Source: Qipengyuania marincola
GTDB taxonomy: Bacteria; Pseudomonadota; Alphaproteobacteria; Sphingomonadales; Sphingomonadaceae
Direction of reading: 5' to 3'
Length of the DNA stretch: 64,000 nucleotides
Assembly: GCF_029688625.1 (NCBI RefSeq)
Contig: NZ_JARULC010000001.1
Coordinates: 682,001 to 746,000 of the forward strand
The notes under the pieces are model-generated. The model made no database searches. It saw nothing but the letters and a program-made list of their open reading frames with translations, and had not been told where the DNA came from. A program made the translations under genes and the position numbers. Positions 37,649-46,560 of the stretch are shown piece after piece (position 1 is the first letter of the stretch; each line of letters opens with the position of its first letter).

Positions 37649-40228
37649 TCAGATGAAAAGAACCTGATCGGCTTCAATGATCGGCTCCTTGGCATGACCT
37701 GAAGTCGAAGCTGCCGCTGCTGCCGAAGCGGAATTGACGACATCGAAATCGCTTGCGGCCAGCACGGTATTAGGGGCCAGCGTCGCGAACAGCTCAGCTG
37801 CCTGGGCACCGTCGCCATCGGCGTCGTACCAGAGATTACCGGTAGTCTCATCGTAGATGATCCTGTCATCGGCGTCCCCTGCAGCCGTTCCTCTCCGAAA
37901 AGCGGATGCCGAGAGAGTGCCGGTCTGGGTCAGTCCGGCGAAATCGCCGCCCATGTCGAGCCTGATCGTATCCTGCCCCGAAGCGAAATCGGTGATCTGG
38001 TCAGCATCGCCCGCGCCTGCGAGGTCGAAGAAAAAGACGTCATTGCCATTCTCTCCGCTCAGAATATCATTGCCTGCGTCGCCACGAAGCAGATCGTTGC
38101 CATGCCCGCCGAAGATTTGGTCGGCGCCACTGCCGCCAAACATAAGGTCTGAGCCACCGCCGCCATAGATATCGTCGCCATCGCCGCCACCGTAGATGCT
38201 ATCGTCCCCCCAAGCTCCATAGATGCGGTCCTGTCCATCATCACCATAGAGTTTGTCGGCGCCATCCTTGCCATCAATGATGTCATTGCCGGTTCCACCA
38301 TTGATCGTGTCGTGGCCGTCACCGCCGTACAGAGTATCGCCTCCATCGCCGCCGTTGATGCGGTCGTTTCCCTCGTTCCCGTCGATCCGATCGTTTCCGC
38401 CGTCTCCGTTCAGTGTATCGTTGCCGTGCCCGCCTGAGATCCAATCCGAGCCACTCTCGCCGAAGATCAGGTCCGAGCCGCCGCCGCCGTAGATAACGTC
38501 GTTATCATCGCCACCGTAAACGAGGTCATTGCCCTTGGCTCCGTAGAGACGGTCTTTTCCTTCTTCGCCGAAGATTGTGTCTGCGTCATTCTTACCGTCG
38601 ATAATGTCATCTCCGGATCCGCCGTAAATCGTGTCATTGCCGTCGTTGCCCTCGATCCGGTCGTTCCCGCCTTCCCCATCGATAGAATCGTTGCCATCTC
38701 CGCCAAGTAAACGGTCATTGCCGAGGCCGCCGAAGATGGTGTCGTCGCCGGCATTGCCGCGAACGGTATTCGCCGCATCATTCCCGATGATCGTGTCTGC
38801 GCCTGATCCGCCCTGTGCGTCTTCGATCACCGTGCCCCGGGCAATGCTGACATTGCCGACCAGACCGCCGATGCTCGAAAATTTTTCGGCACGCAGGTCG
38901 ATCAGCTGATCGGCGGTGAAGCCGCTGTAGTTCAGGGTATCGCGCCCGCCGCTATCGATAATCGCATAGGCGGTAGCAGGATGAGCTGCGGCATCGAACA
39001 CGGCGCGGCCACTCGTATTGTTGAAGCCATAAACCGTATTTCCAAGCCGGGTCGTGGTCGACAGACCGTACAGGTCATCGACCGCTACCAGGTCAGCGCT
39101 CATCGGGGTGGTGACATAGGCTTGGGAGAAGCCGAGCTGCGCAAAATAATCGTTTTCCGTCTGGCTGAAGTACGACATTACAGTCGTCGCCCAACTATCG
39201 TTCAGGTAGGACGCGTCGGTCGCATAGCTGGCGCTGCCGTTATAATTACCGCCGTGTCCGAGACCAAGTGCATGGCCGATTTCGTGGATATAAGTCTGAA
39301 AAGAATAGCTGTTGAGGCCGGTGCCGTAATTCGCCAGCCATTGGGCGGATATGTTCACGGTCGCAGAAATGATGGTGCCGCCCGACCAGCTGGAAGAGGC
39401 ATATGCGCCGCTCGCACTGTCCTGAAAGGTGATTTCCGCATTTCCGGTTACCGGGACGAATTGAATTCCGGTCGCGTCGCCCCATAGCAGCAAAGCCTGC
39501 TGCGCAAGGAAACGGGCGTCCGCCGGCAGAGCGCTTACATCGTAGGTAAGCTGTCCGTCACTCCCGACATTCCAGGATCTGGCCGTACCCCCCCAATAGC
39601 CGTTGGTCAGTTGATAGGCGATCTGGTCATTCGAATACAATTCCAGCGGCTGGACCTCGGAAACCTGCAGCGTGAATTCACCGATCTTGTTATTCCCATA
39701 AGAGTCGGCTTCGATATAGTATGTCCCGCCATTGTCCGAGACGAAGCGGAGGAAAGAGTTGAGTCCCTCGCCGCCATCATCGTTCTCCGCAACCAGATTC
39801 CCGTTGGCGTCGTAGATCCTCAAATATGTGTCGCTGACAGGCGATGCCCCCGAACCAAACAGCGAGATTCCGATAGAATCGCCCGCGGCGAGCTCTATGC
39901 GATACCAGTCCGTATCCCCGACGACCTCGAGTTCGCCCGTCAGGCTGCCACCGACTGCAATGGTCGCCCCGGTCGAGAGATCACCGGGGACATCGACGCC
40001 GCCCGCGAAGGTCGCGAGAGAGCTTTCGTCCTGGGCCAGAACCTTTGGGTGCCCTTCGCTAGCGACGGCGGAGCATCCTGCACAAGCACAGCCCATGAAG
40101 TGGCCGAAATCGACTTCGCCACGCTGCAGTTGCTCGAGGCCGAAAGAGGCACGGACCGACATGGAAAACAACTCGGCGCTCGAAAGACTTTCAGCCGCGC
40201 GCGCAGAGAAGTTTGCGAATTGATACAT
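37649..40228 (-). CDS. Serralysin-type M10 metalloprotease with pre-peptidase domain and RTX repeats
   Basis: About 859 residues from ATG 40228 (MYQFANFSARAAESLSS); six codons more if the upstream start is used. Counting from the longer start: CACAGC near 53-58; a pre-peptidase C-terminal (PPC/DVUA0089-like) domain at about 95-195 (SLTGELEVVGDTDWYRIELAAGD); zinc-binding HEIGHALGLGH at 321-331 with Met-turn MSY at 357-359; then about 30 GGxGxDxhx nonapeptide RTX repeats over about 465-740 that bind calcium; and an M10 C-terminal domain (ITDFASGQDTIRLDMGG). It lacks a Sec signal and ends VLFI, as expected for type I secretion, but no ABC/MFP exporter genes are nearby. A short palindrome directly follows the stop. 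Confidence 0.92.
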   Translation of the reverse strand: MYQFANFSARAAESLSSAELFSMSVRASFGLEQLQRGEVDFGHFMGCACAGCSAVASEGHPKVLAQDESSLATFAGGVDVPGDLSTGATIAVGGSLTGELEVVGDTDWYRIELAAGDSIGISLFGSGASPVSDTYLRIYDANGNLVAENDDGGEGLNSFLRFVSDNGGTYYIEADSYGNNKIGEFTLQVSEVQPLELYSNDQIAYQLTNGYWGGTARSWNVGSDGQLTYDVSALPADARFLAQQALLLWGDATGIQFVPVTGNAEITFQDSASGAYASSSWSGGTIISATVNISAQWLANYGTGLNSYSFQTYIHEIGHALGLGHGGNYNGSASYATDASYLNDSWATTVMSYFSQTENDYFAQLGFSQAYVTTPMSADLVAVDDLYGLSTTTRLGNTVYGFNNTSGRAVFDAAAHPATAYAIIDSGGRDTLNYSGFTADQLIDLRAEKFSSIGGLVGNVSIARGTVIEDAQGGSGADTIIGNDAANTVRGNAGDDTIFGGLGNDRLLGGDGNDSIDGEGGNDRIEGNDGNDTIYGGSGDDIIDGKNDADTIFGEEGKDRLYGAKGNDLVYGGDDNDVIYGGGGSDLIFGESGSDWISGGHGNDTLNGDGGNDRIDGNEGNDRINGGDGGDTLYGGDGHDTINGGTGNDIIDGKDGADKLYGDDGQDRIYGAWGDDSIYGGGDGDDIYGGGGSDLMFGGSGADQIFGGHGNDLLRGDAGNDILSGENGNDVFFFDLAGAGDADQITDFASGQDTIRLDMGGDFAGLTQTGTLSASAFRRGTAAGDADDRIIYDETTGNLWYDADGDGAQAAELFATLAPNTVLAASDFDVVNSASAAAAASTSGHAKEPIIEADQVLFI

Positions 40229-40455
40229 CTGACCACCCCAACCCAACGTAAAAAATACGAGTCCGTCGAACTGACAGTAATAGGTCTAACCGATTGCCCA
40301 TACCTTAACGTTCTCCGCAGATCTCGATCAGCAACGGATCGAGAACTACGTTGCCGTGGGGTGACATCCGGCACAGAGCGGCTCCGCACTATCGAAGAAC
40401 AAGTGTCCCCAAGTTCGCCAAGTCGCTGGTCCCAATTCGGAAATCCTTGCGGCGA

Positions 40456-42111
40456 TCAGCCCCCGCCCGGACCGCCATGGCCAAGGGGCTCGCGGCGCGG
40501 GCGCGGCTTGCCGGGGTGTTTCCCGGCTTCGTCCCACTCGATCCGGTAGAGGTCGAACCGCCTGTCGGCGAGGTTGCGGACCGTGCCTTCCGCGCGCGCC
40601 CAGCTGAGGTCCGCGAGGTTCACGTCGCTGATCGTGAGCGTCTCGACGTTCTCGCTCGACTCGGCGGCGATCCCGTCACGCGCAAAGGGGAAGTCGCAGG
40701 GCGTCAGGATGCAGCTTTGGGCATACTGGATGTCCATATTGCCGACGTTGGGCAGGTTGCCGACATTGCCCGACAGCACCACGAAGCACTGGTTCTCGAT
40801 CGCCCGGGCCTGCCCGCAATAACGGACCCGAAGGTACCCCTGCCGGCTGTCGGTGCAGAAGGGCACGAAGATGATCCGCGCGCCTTCGTCGGCCAGGCGG
40901 CGGCTCAGCTCGGGGAATTCGCTATCGTAGCAGATCTGCACGCCGATCGGCCCGCAATCGGTCTGGATGACCTCGACCTTGTCGCCGCCCTTGATGTTCC
41001 ACCAGTACCGCTCGTTGGGGGTGGGGTGAATCTTTTCCTGCGCGTGGACCGATCCGTCGCGCAGGCACACGTAGGCGACATTGTGGATGTCGCCATCGTC
41101 CATGCGGGTCGGGTGGCTGCCGGCGATGATGTTGATGTTGTAGCGCATCGCCATGTCGGAGATGTCCGCCTGCAGGCGCGGCGTATACTCGGACAGGCGC
41201 TCGATCGCCTCGACCGGGGAAAGCTCTTTTTCCTCGAAGCTCAGCAGCATCAGCGTGAAGAGTTCTGGAAAGACGATGAAGTCGCTCTCGTAATCGCTTG
41301 CCACGTCTACGAAATACGTGATGTGGCGCATGAATTCGTCGTAGTCGGCAACCGCGCGCGCCTGCAGCTGGCAGGTGGCGACGCGCACGGCCTCGACCCC
41401 GCGGGGCAGGCGCTTTTTTACCGGCTGGTCGCGCTCTACATACGGATTTCGCCAGACCATCATCACGGCATTCGCCATGCTGGCCTTGTCCTCCGGCAAG
41501 TAGCTTTCCATGATACGCTCGGGCTCGAACCCGTTGGCAAGCTGGAAGCGCAAAACGGGATCGTGCAGCTTCCCTTCAACGACCTTGTCGAGATAGTCTC
41601 GCGGCCCTTCGACGCGGCGGCGGAAGCGGCGGTAGTTCGGCATGCGGCCGGCGAAGACGATACCGGTCAGGTCCTTTTCCTCGGCCAGCGCGCGGCGCTC
41701 TTCGTAGAGGCGACGGCCGATGCGTACGCCCCGCACCTTGGGATCGACACACATCTCGTAGCCGTAGAGCCAGTCGCCCGTGGGATCGTGGCGGCTGCCG
41801 AAGCCGTTGCCCGTGATCTCTTCCCAATCGTGATCTTGGAACGCCAGAGCCTCGGCCAGCTGCATGGTTGCGCAGTAGCCAACGACTTCGTCGTCAAGGA
41901 GAGCGACGAAGCAACCTTCCTTGAAGTTGTTGATCTGCCCGCGGATCTCGCCGTGCGTATAGGCGGGCATGTCCTCATAGACCCGGCGCACAAGATCGGC
42001 GATGCCGCGAATGTCCTTGGTCTTGGCGTTGCGAACCTCGAGCCGGCGCTGGCCGAACTTTTCGCTGGTCTTGCGCTTGAGAGCGCGCTTCTTCGCCGGT
42101 GCCTTTGCCAT
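40456..42111 (-). CDS. GNAT acetyltransferase / nitrilase-superfamily fusion protein
   Basis: 551 residues. Basic N-terminus (MAKAPAKKRALKRKT), GNAT domain at about 25-215 (YTHGEIRGQINNFKEGCFVALLDDEVVGYCATMQL, YEMCVDPKVRGVRIGRRLYEERRAL acetyl-CoA motif), then a carbon-nitrogen hydrolase domain from about 255 with catalytic Glu in DFIVFPELFTLML, Lys in HAQEKIHPTPNERYWW, and Cys in VQICYDSEFPELSRRLADEGARIIFVPFCTDSRQGYLRVRYCGQARAIENQ. The E-K-C triad is complete. This two-domain architecture is known across bacteria, but its substrate is unknown. Monocistronic. Confidence 0.92.
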   Translation of the reverse strand: MAKAPAKKRALKRKTSEKFGQRRLEVRNAKTKDIRGIADLVRRVYEDMPAYTHGEIRGQINNFKEGCFVALLDDEVVGYCATMQLAEALAFQDHDWEEITGNGFGSRHDPTGDWLYGYEMCVDPKVRGVRIGRRLYEERRALAEEKDLTGIVFAGRMPNYRRFRRRVEGPRDYLDKVVEGKLHDPVLRFQLANGFEPERIMESYLPEDKASMANAVMMVWRNPYVERDQPVKKRLPRGVEAVRVATCQLQARAVADYDEFMRHITYFVDVASDYESDFIVFPELFTLMLLSFEEKELSPVEAIERLSEYTPRLQADISDMAMRYNINIIAGSHPTRMDDGDIHNVAYVCLRDGSVHAQEKIHPTPNERYWWNIKGGDKVEVIQTDCGPIGVQICYDSEFPELSRRLADEGARIIFVPFCTDSRQGYLRVRYCGQARAIENQCFVVLSGNVGNLPNVGNMDIQYAQSCILTPCDFPFARDGIAAESSENVETLTISDVNLADLSWARAEGTVRNLADRRFDLYRIEWDEAGKHPGKPRPRREPLGHGGPGGG

Positions 42112-42147
42112 GAATGTTCCCCGTTCTCACACGATCCGCAAATGCAA

Positions 42148-42173
42148 ACGGGGCCGGCACATGCCGACCCCGT
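42148..42173 (-). terminator. Intrinsic terminator after icd
   Basis: A 12-bp stem ACGGGGTCGGCA / TGCCGGCCCCGT (one G-U pair) with a 2-nt loop, followed on the minus strand by TTTGCATTTG. Nearly the same sequence as the terminator at 6799-6824. Confidence 0.75.
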
Positions 42174-42217
42174 CTGGTCTAGCCTTGCCTACGTAATGAC
42201 GCAGGCTGGAATGGGTT

Positions 42218-43438
42218 TCAGGCCCAGTTGGCCATTTCCTGCTCGAGATTCTCGACGATCGCCTCGAAAAACTGCTCGGTGGTCATCCAGCTCTGGTCCG
42301 GCCCGATCAGCAAGGCGAGGTCCTTGGTCATCTTCCCGCTCTCGACCGTCTTGATGCAGACCTTCTCCAGCGTTTCGGCGAATTTCACCACTTCGGGCGT
42401 GTTGTCGAACTTGCCACGATACATCAGGCCGCGCGTCCAGGCGAAGATGCTGGCGATCGGATTGGTCGAAGTCGCCTTGCCCTGCTGGTGCTGGCGATAG
42501 TGGCGAGTGACGGTGCCGTGCGCCGCTTCGGCCTCTACCGTCTTGCCGTCGGGCGTCATCAGCACGCTGGTCATCAGGCCGAGCGAGCCGAAGCCCTGCG
42601 CCACGATGTCCGACTGTACATCGCCGTCGTAGTTCTTGCAGGCCCAGACGAACTTGCCGCTCCACTTGAGGGCGGCGGCAACCATGTCGTCGATCAGACG
42701 GTGTTCGTAGGTCAGGCCGTGCTTGTCGAAGTCCGCCTTGTATTCGGCTTCGAAGACTTCCTGGAACAGGTCCTTGAAACGCCCATCGTATTTCTTGAGG
42801 ATGGTGTTCTTGGTCGATAGGTAAACCGGCCATTTGCGGTCGAGGCCGTAGGCGAAGCTGGCGCGCGCGAAGTCGCGGATCGAATCGTCGAGGTTGTACA
42901 TCGTCATCGCGACGCCCGGGCTCGGGAATTCGAACACGTCGATGTCGATGTTGTTGCCATCCTCGCCTTCGAAGACCATGCGCAGCTTGCCCTTGCCGGG
43001 GATCAGCGTGTCCTTGGCGCGATACTGGTCGCCGAAAGCGTGGCGGCCGACCACGATCGGGTCGGTCCAGCCCGGGACCAGGCGCGGCACGTTGTCGATG
43101 ACGATCGGCTCGCGAAAGACCACGCCGCCGAGGATATTGCGGATCGTCCCGTTAGGGCTGACCCACATCTTCTTGAGCTCGAATTCCTCGACCCGCGCCT
43201 CGTCGGGCGTGATGGTGGCGCATTTCACGCCGACGCCGTGTTCCTTGATCGCGTTGGCCGCATCGACCGTGATCTGGTCGTCGGTTTCGTCGCGCTTTTC
43301 GATCGACAAATCGTAATATTTCAGATCGACGTCGAGATAAGGCAGGATCAGCCGCTCGCGGATCCACTGCCAGATGATTTTCGTCATTTCGTCGCCGTCG
43401 AGTTCGACGATCGGGTTCGCAACCTTGATCTTGGCCAT
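42218..43438 (-). CDS. icd: NADP-dependent isocitrate dehydrogenase
   Basis: 406 residues, the size of the dimeric eukaryote-like class found in alphaproteobacteria. Converts isocitrate to 2-oxoglutarate in the TCA cycle. Starts [23 protein letters not shown]; later [22 protein letters not shown] (isocitrate-binding Ser/Asn/Arg), [87 protein letters not shown] (metal-binding Asp cluster), and [35 protein letters not shown] (NADP specificity). All complete. Followed by a strong terminator. Confidence 0.97.
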   Translation of the reverse strand: MAKIKVANPIVELDGDEMTKIIWQWIRERLILPYLDVDLKYYDLSIEKRDETDDQITVDAANAIKEHGVGVKCATITPDEARVEEFELKKMWVSPNGTIRNILGGVVFREPIVIDNVPRLVPGWTDPIVVGRHAFGDQYRAKDTLIPGKGKLRMVFEGEDGNNIDIDVFEFPSPGVAMTMYNLDDSIRDFARASFAYGLDRKWPVYLSTKNTILKKYDGRFKDLFQEVFEAEYKADFDKHGLTYEHRLIDDMVAAALKWSGKFVWACKNYDGDVQSDIVAQGFGSLGLMTSVLMTPDGKTVEAEAAHGTVTRHYRQHQQGKATSTNPIASIFAWTRGLMYRGKFDNTPEVVKFAETLEKVCIKTVESGKMTKDLALLIGPDQSWMTTEQFFEAIVENLEQEMANWA

Positions 43439-43639
43439 CGTTTTCCTGTCGTTTCGAATGAGGTTGCGCGCGCTTTAGCAGAGGGGAGCGCGAGGGCAAG
43501 GGAGCGCCGCGTTTCGCCTTTCCCGCGTGTCGAAGGCGAGAAATGTGTATTTTTGCGTTAACATCTTCGCGCAAGACGCTAAGGGGAAGGTTGATTCAGG
43601 GTCGCACCGTTTCAACCTGATGGGAAAGCGAACTCGTGT

Positions 43640-45055
43640 ATGAAAATCCCGGCCGGGCCCGGGGAACCAGCGTTTGGAGTCTCGCGCGTGTATCTCGAGA
43701 ATATGAAAACTGCCATGGCTCGACCGGTGATGGAGAGCAAGCGGGTGCAGATCTATCTCGCGATGCTCCTGACGGATGCGGTGATACTTTTCGGCAGTTT
43801 CGTCCTTTCTGGTGGTATATATCGGAACGAATGGCCCCTGCAGTTTGCTGTCGCCATGGCTTGGGCTGTCCTGCCGATTTTCATCGTCATTGCCGTATAC
43901 CAGCGGTGTTATTCGATCCGGGCTCTTGATGAGGTTCGTTTTGCTATAGGGCAGGTCGCACTCGCCCTCGTGATCACCGCCATGCTGTGCACGGTCATGA
44001 TTTTCTATGCCAAGGCCGCGACCGACTTTTCGCGAGTGATGCTTTCGCTTGCTCTCGTACTGACCTTTCTCGGGATCGGCGTGTCACGAACGGTAATGCG
44101 TGCGATCCTGCGGAAACGCTATGGTCCAACGATGAGTTCGATCCTCTTGGTGCTCGATGGAGGACCGCAAGTCGATGTGCCGGGCGCTGAAGTCGTGAAA
44201 ACCAACGCTTTCGATATTGCCGGTGCGAGGGCCGATCCCCGGGCGCTCGACAAGATAGGCCGCCTCATCCGCGGAGCCGACCGCGTTGTCGTGAGCTGCA
44301 AAACCGAGGCGCGGGCTGAATGGGCGACGCTCCTGCGAAGTGCAGGCGTGCGTGGCGAAGTCTTGAGCCCGGTCGTCCAGGAATTGGGCGCAATCGCTAT
44401 AGGTCGCGTCGACGGAAATGCGTCGCTGGTTGTGTCGTCCGGGCCCCTGGCCTTGCACGCCCGCCTTTTCAAACGAGCGCTGGACCTGGTCATTACCGTT
44501 CCCGCTCTCCTGTTGCTCAGCCCGATCCTGTTGCTCGTCGCACTGCTGATCAAACTGGAAGACGGCGGCCCTGTGTTTTTTGTCCAGCCGCGCATGGGTC
44601 AGCACAATTGCCTGTTCAAGATGCTCAAGTTCCGGTCGATGCGAGTAGACAAGGGCGATCACGAGGGCGCGCGATCCACCTCTCGATCCGATGATCGGAT
44701 CACCAAAATCGGCCGCTTCATCCGCAAGACGTCGATCGACGAATTGCCCCAGCTCATCAATGTTCTGCGGTCCGAAATGAGTCTGGTCGGGCCCCGTCCA
44801 CATGCGCTCGGCTCTCACGCGGGAGACAAGCTGTTCTGGGAGGTCGACAGCGAATACTGGCAGAGGCATTCGCTTAAGCCGGGGCTGACCGGATTGGCTC
44901 AGGTGCGTGGACATCGCGGGGCAACAGAAACGGAATCCCATTTGGTCGACAGACTTGGCGCCGATCTGGAATATATTCGGAACTGGTCGCTTTGGGGCGA
45001 TATCAAGATCCTCTTTGCCACGGTGCGGGTTGTCGTGCACCCGAACGCTTACTAG
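43640..45055 (+). CDS. Polyprenyl-phosphate sugar-1-phosphate transferase (WcaJ/ExoY-type)
   Basis: 471 residues from ATG 43640; other in-frame starts (e.g. ATG 43703, MKTAMARPVMES) are possible because ribosome binding sites are weak. N-terminal half has four to five membrane helices (IYLAMLLTDAVILFGSFVLSGGIY, FAVAMAWAVLPIFIVIAVYQ) and a CoA-binding-like region. The C-terminal catalytic domain has KRALDLVITVPALLLLSPILLLVALLIKLEDGGPVFFVQPRMG, FKMLKFRSMR, DDRITKIGRFIRKTSIDELPQLINVLRSEMSLVGPRPHAL and LKPGLTGLAQVRG. Transfers a sugar phosphate to undecaprenyl phosphate, starting repeat-unit synthesis. First gene of the polysaccharide operon. Confidence 0.93.
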   Translation: MKIPAGPGEPAFGVSRVYLENMKTAMARPVMESKRVQIYLAMLLTDAVILFGSFVLSGGIYRNEWPLQFAVAMAWAVLPIFIVIAVYQRCYSIRALDEVRFAIGQVALALVITAMLCTVMIFYAKAATDFSRVMLSLALVLTFLGIGVSRTVMRAILRKRYGPTMSSILLVLDGGPQVDVPGAEVVKTNAFDIAGARADPRALDKIGRLIRGADRVVVSCKTEARAEWATLLRSAGVRGEVLSPVVQELGAIAIGRVDGNASLVVSSGPLALHARLFKRALDLVITVPALLLLSPILLLVALLIKLEDGGPVFFVQPRMGQHNCLFKMLKFRSMRVDKGDHEGARSTSRSDDRITKIGRFIRKTSIDELPQLINVLRSEMSLVGPRPHALGSHAGDKLFWEVDSEYWQRHSLKPGLTGLAQVRGHRGATETESHLVDRLGADLEYIRNWSLWGDIKILFATVRVVVHPNAY

Positions 45056-45147
45056 TCCGATCGCGAGATAAGCGGGGATCGTCCATCGGGTCCCTGTTTG
45101 GTTTCAGCCTCGGACGGCTATAGAGAAACGAAGTGATCCGTTAGGTT

Positions 45148-46560
45148 TTGACCGTGGCCCATGTATCCCTGACCGAACCGACCGGTGCGCCAATCAGCGC
45201 GCCAATAGCGCAAAGGCGCAGCAGTATGCTGGCGGTCAGCGTCCAATCGCTTTTTATCCTGCTGTTTCCGCTCCAATGGATCACGATCGTCGACATCGGC
45301 GGATTTTCGCTCAAGGTTGCTCATCTCTCTGTCATCGCCCTGAGCCTGCTAGCGTGGGCAACGACGTTCTCCGGCAGGGGTAAGGTACAAATCAATCCGT
45401 TCTATTTCCTGTTCATGCTGGTGCTGGTGATACAGCTCGGTTCACTGATGTGGTCGGAGGATGTGGCGGCGGGCCTCAGCGCGGTGGCAAGATCCTTCTT
45501 CTATCTCGCCATTTCCCTCGGCATCTATTTCTGGTTCGTGAAAGCCGACATGGGACGGTTTTCGTTTCACGCGTCCCGCCTGTTTCCGGCGTCCGTGGCG
45601 GTCCTTTATGCTCTGATCATTATTTCATTCGCCATCGCCGGCCAGAATTTCTTTGCCGTAGTGTTCGAGGCTCTGTTCTCCGGCAACCCCAATGCCCTGC
45701 AGTATCACGTATTCTACAAGCTGTTCAATGATTACAGCCTGGCACCATCGGAAATGGAAAACTACAGCTCGGCGGCGCGTCACACAATCGCGCTTTCGCT
45801 CGTTTTCTTGTCGATTATCGCCAGCGTGGCGCTTCGCCAAGTTACTCCCGCGACCAGGATACTTATTTTCGCCAGTATGCTGGCAGTGCTTTTCTTTCTC
45901 GCCATCAGCATGAGCAGATCGGCGGTCTTTTCGCTGTTGGTCCCGATCGTCTTTCTTCTTCACCTCGTTGTTCTGCGACGCCCGGGTCCGCTCGTGCTCA
46001 TGGGTGTTTTTGGTCTGCTGATTGGGCTGCTTGCCGTCTCGGTCGCGTCGGTGAGTGATTCCACGGGCGGCGTTACCGAAGTGCTTCAGGGCAAGTTTAT
46101 CGATGATATCGTCAACAATCCTCGCGTCAGCGATTTCGGCGACGTGATCGATAACATTAGCGAGAACCCGTGGCTGGGCGCAGGTATAGGAACGCCAATC
46201 GAGGGAATGTTCGTGCGCTTCGACGAAGCACACAACTTTTTCTTCCACGTATGGCATGGAGCGGGAATTGCCGGAGCGCTTGCGGTGCTTGCGTTAGGCG
46301 CGCACCTCGTATCCGTGATGATTGTGACATACCGGGCGGGGCTTCGAGCCGACAGTTTCGAGATCGCATGCATCTATCTGATTGTCGTGTACGCCCTGTC
46401 CTCATCGCTGCTGCGGATGTCGGTTGCCGGGGGCGGCGATGTTTCATTGTCGGAATGGTGCATGCTGGCGATAGGGCTCGCATTTGCGGACCGGCTGAAT
46501 AAGCCGGAACGCAGGAAATCGGGTGGCGCAAACAGCACGTCGGAGGCAGCATTCGCATGA
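45148..46560 (+). CDS. O-antigen ligase/polymerase-like membrane protein, first copy
   Basis: 470 residues if TTG 45148 is the start (GTG 45154 is also possible). About ten membrane helices (SVQSLFILLFPLQWITIVDIGGFSLKVAHLSVIALSLLAWATTF, FYFLFMLVLVIQLGSLMW, and later LVFLSIIASVALRQ, MLAVLFFLAISMSRSAVFSLLVPIVFLLHLVVL) and a periplasmic loop followed by DNISENPWLGAGIGTPIEGMFVRFDEAHNFFFHVWHGAGIAGAL. The GxGxG...EAHNxxxxxxxxxGxxG pattern is characteristic of the Wzy_C family. Overlaps the next gene by ATGA. Probably the polymerase or ligase of the repeat units; which of the two cannot be told. Confidence 0.87.
   Translation: MTVAHVSLTEPTGAPISAPIAQRRSSMLAVSVQSLFILLFPLQWITIVDIGGFSLKVAHLSVIALSLLAWATTFSGRGKVQINPFYFLFMLVLVIQLGSLMWSEDVAAGLSAVARSFFYLAISLGIYFWFVKADMGRFSFHASRLFPASVAVLYALIIISFAIAGQNFFAVVFEALFSGNPNALQYHVFYKLFNDYSLAPSEMENYSSAARHTIALSLVFLSIIASVALRQVTPATRILIFASMLAVLFFLAISMSRSAVFSLLVPIVFLLHLVVLRRPGPLVLMGVFGLLIGLLAVSVASVSDSTGGVTEVLQGKFIDDIVNNPRVSDFGDVIDNISENPWLGAGIGTPIEGMFVRFDEAHNFFFHVWHGAGIAGALAVLALGAHLVSVMIVTYRAGLRADSFEIACIYLIVVYALSSSLLRMSVAGGGDVSLSEWCMLAIGLAFADRLNKPERRKSGGANSTSEAAFA

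Noticed and set aside
37635..37650. Palindrome GATCGG-TAGA-CCGATC after the protease gene as a terminator
   Set aside because: It overlaps the stop codon and has no following T-run, so termination is not supported.
38050..38850. Dense short tandem repeats that might be a CRISPR or satellite
   Set aside because: They encode GGxGxDxhx calcium-binding nonapeptides of the RTX protease in frame; no conserved repeat/spacer pattern.
40351..42354. 667-codon frame antisense to the GNAT-nitrilase gene
   Set aside because: Shadow of a complete two-domain enzyme gene.
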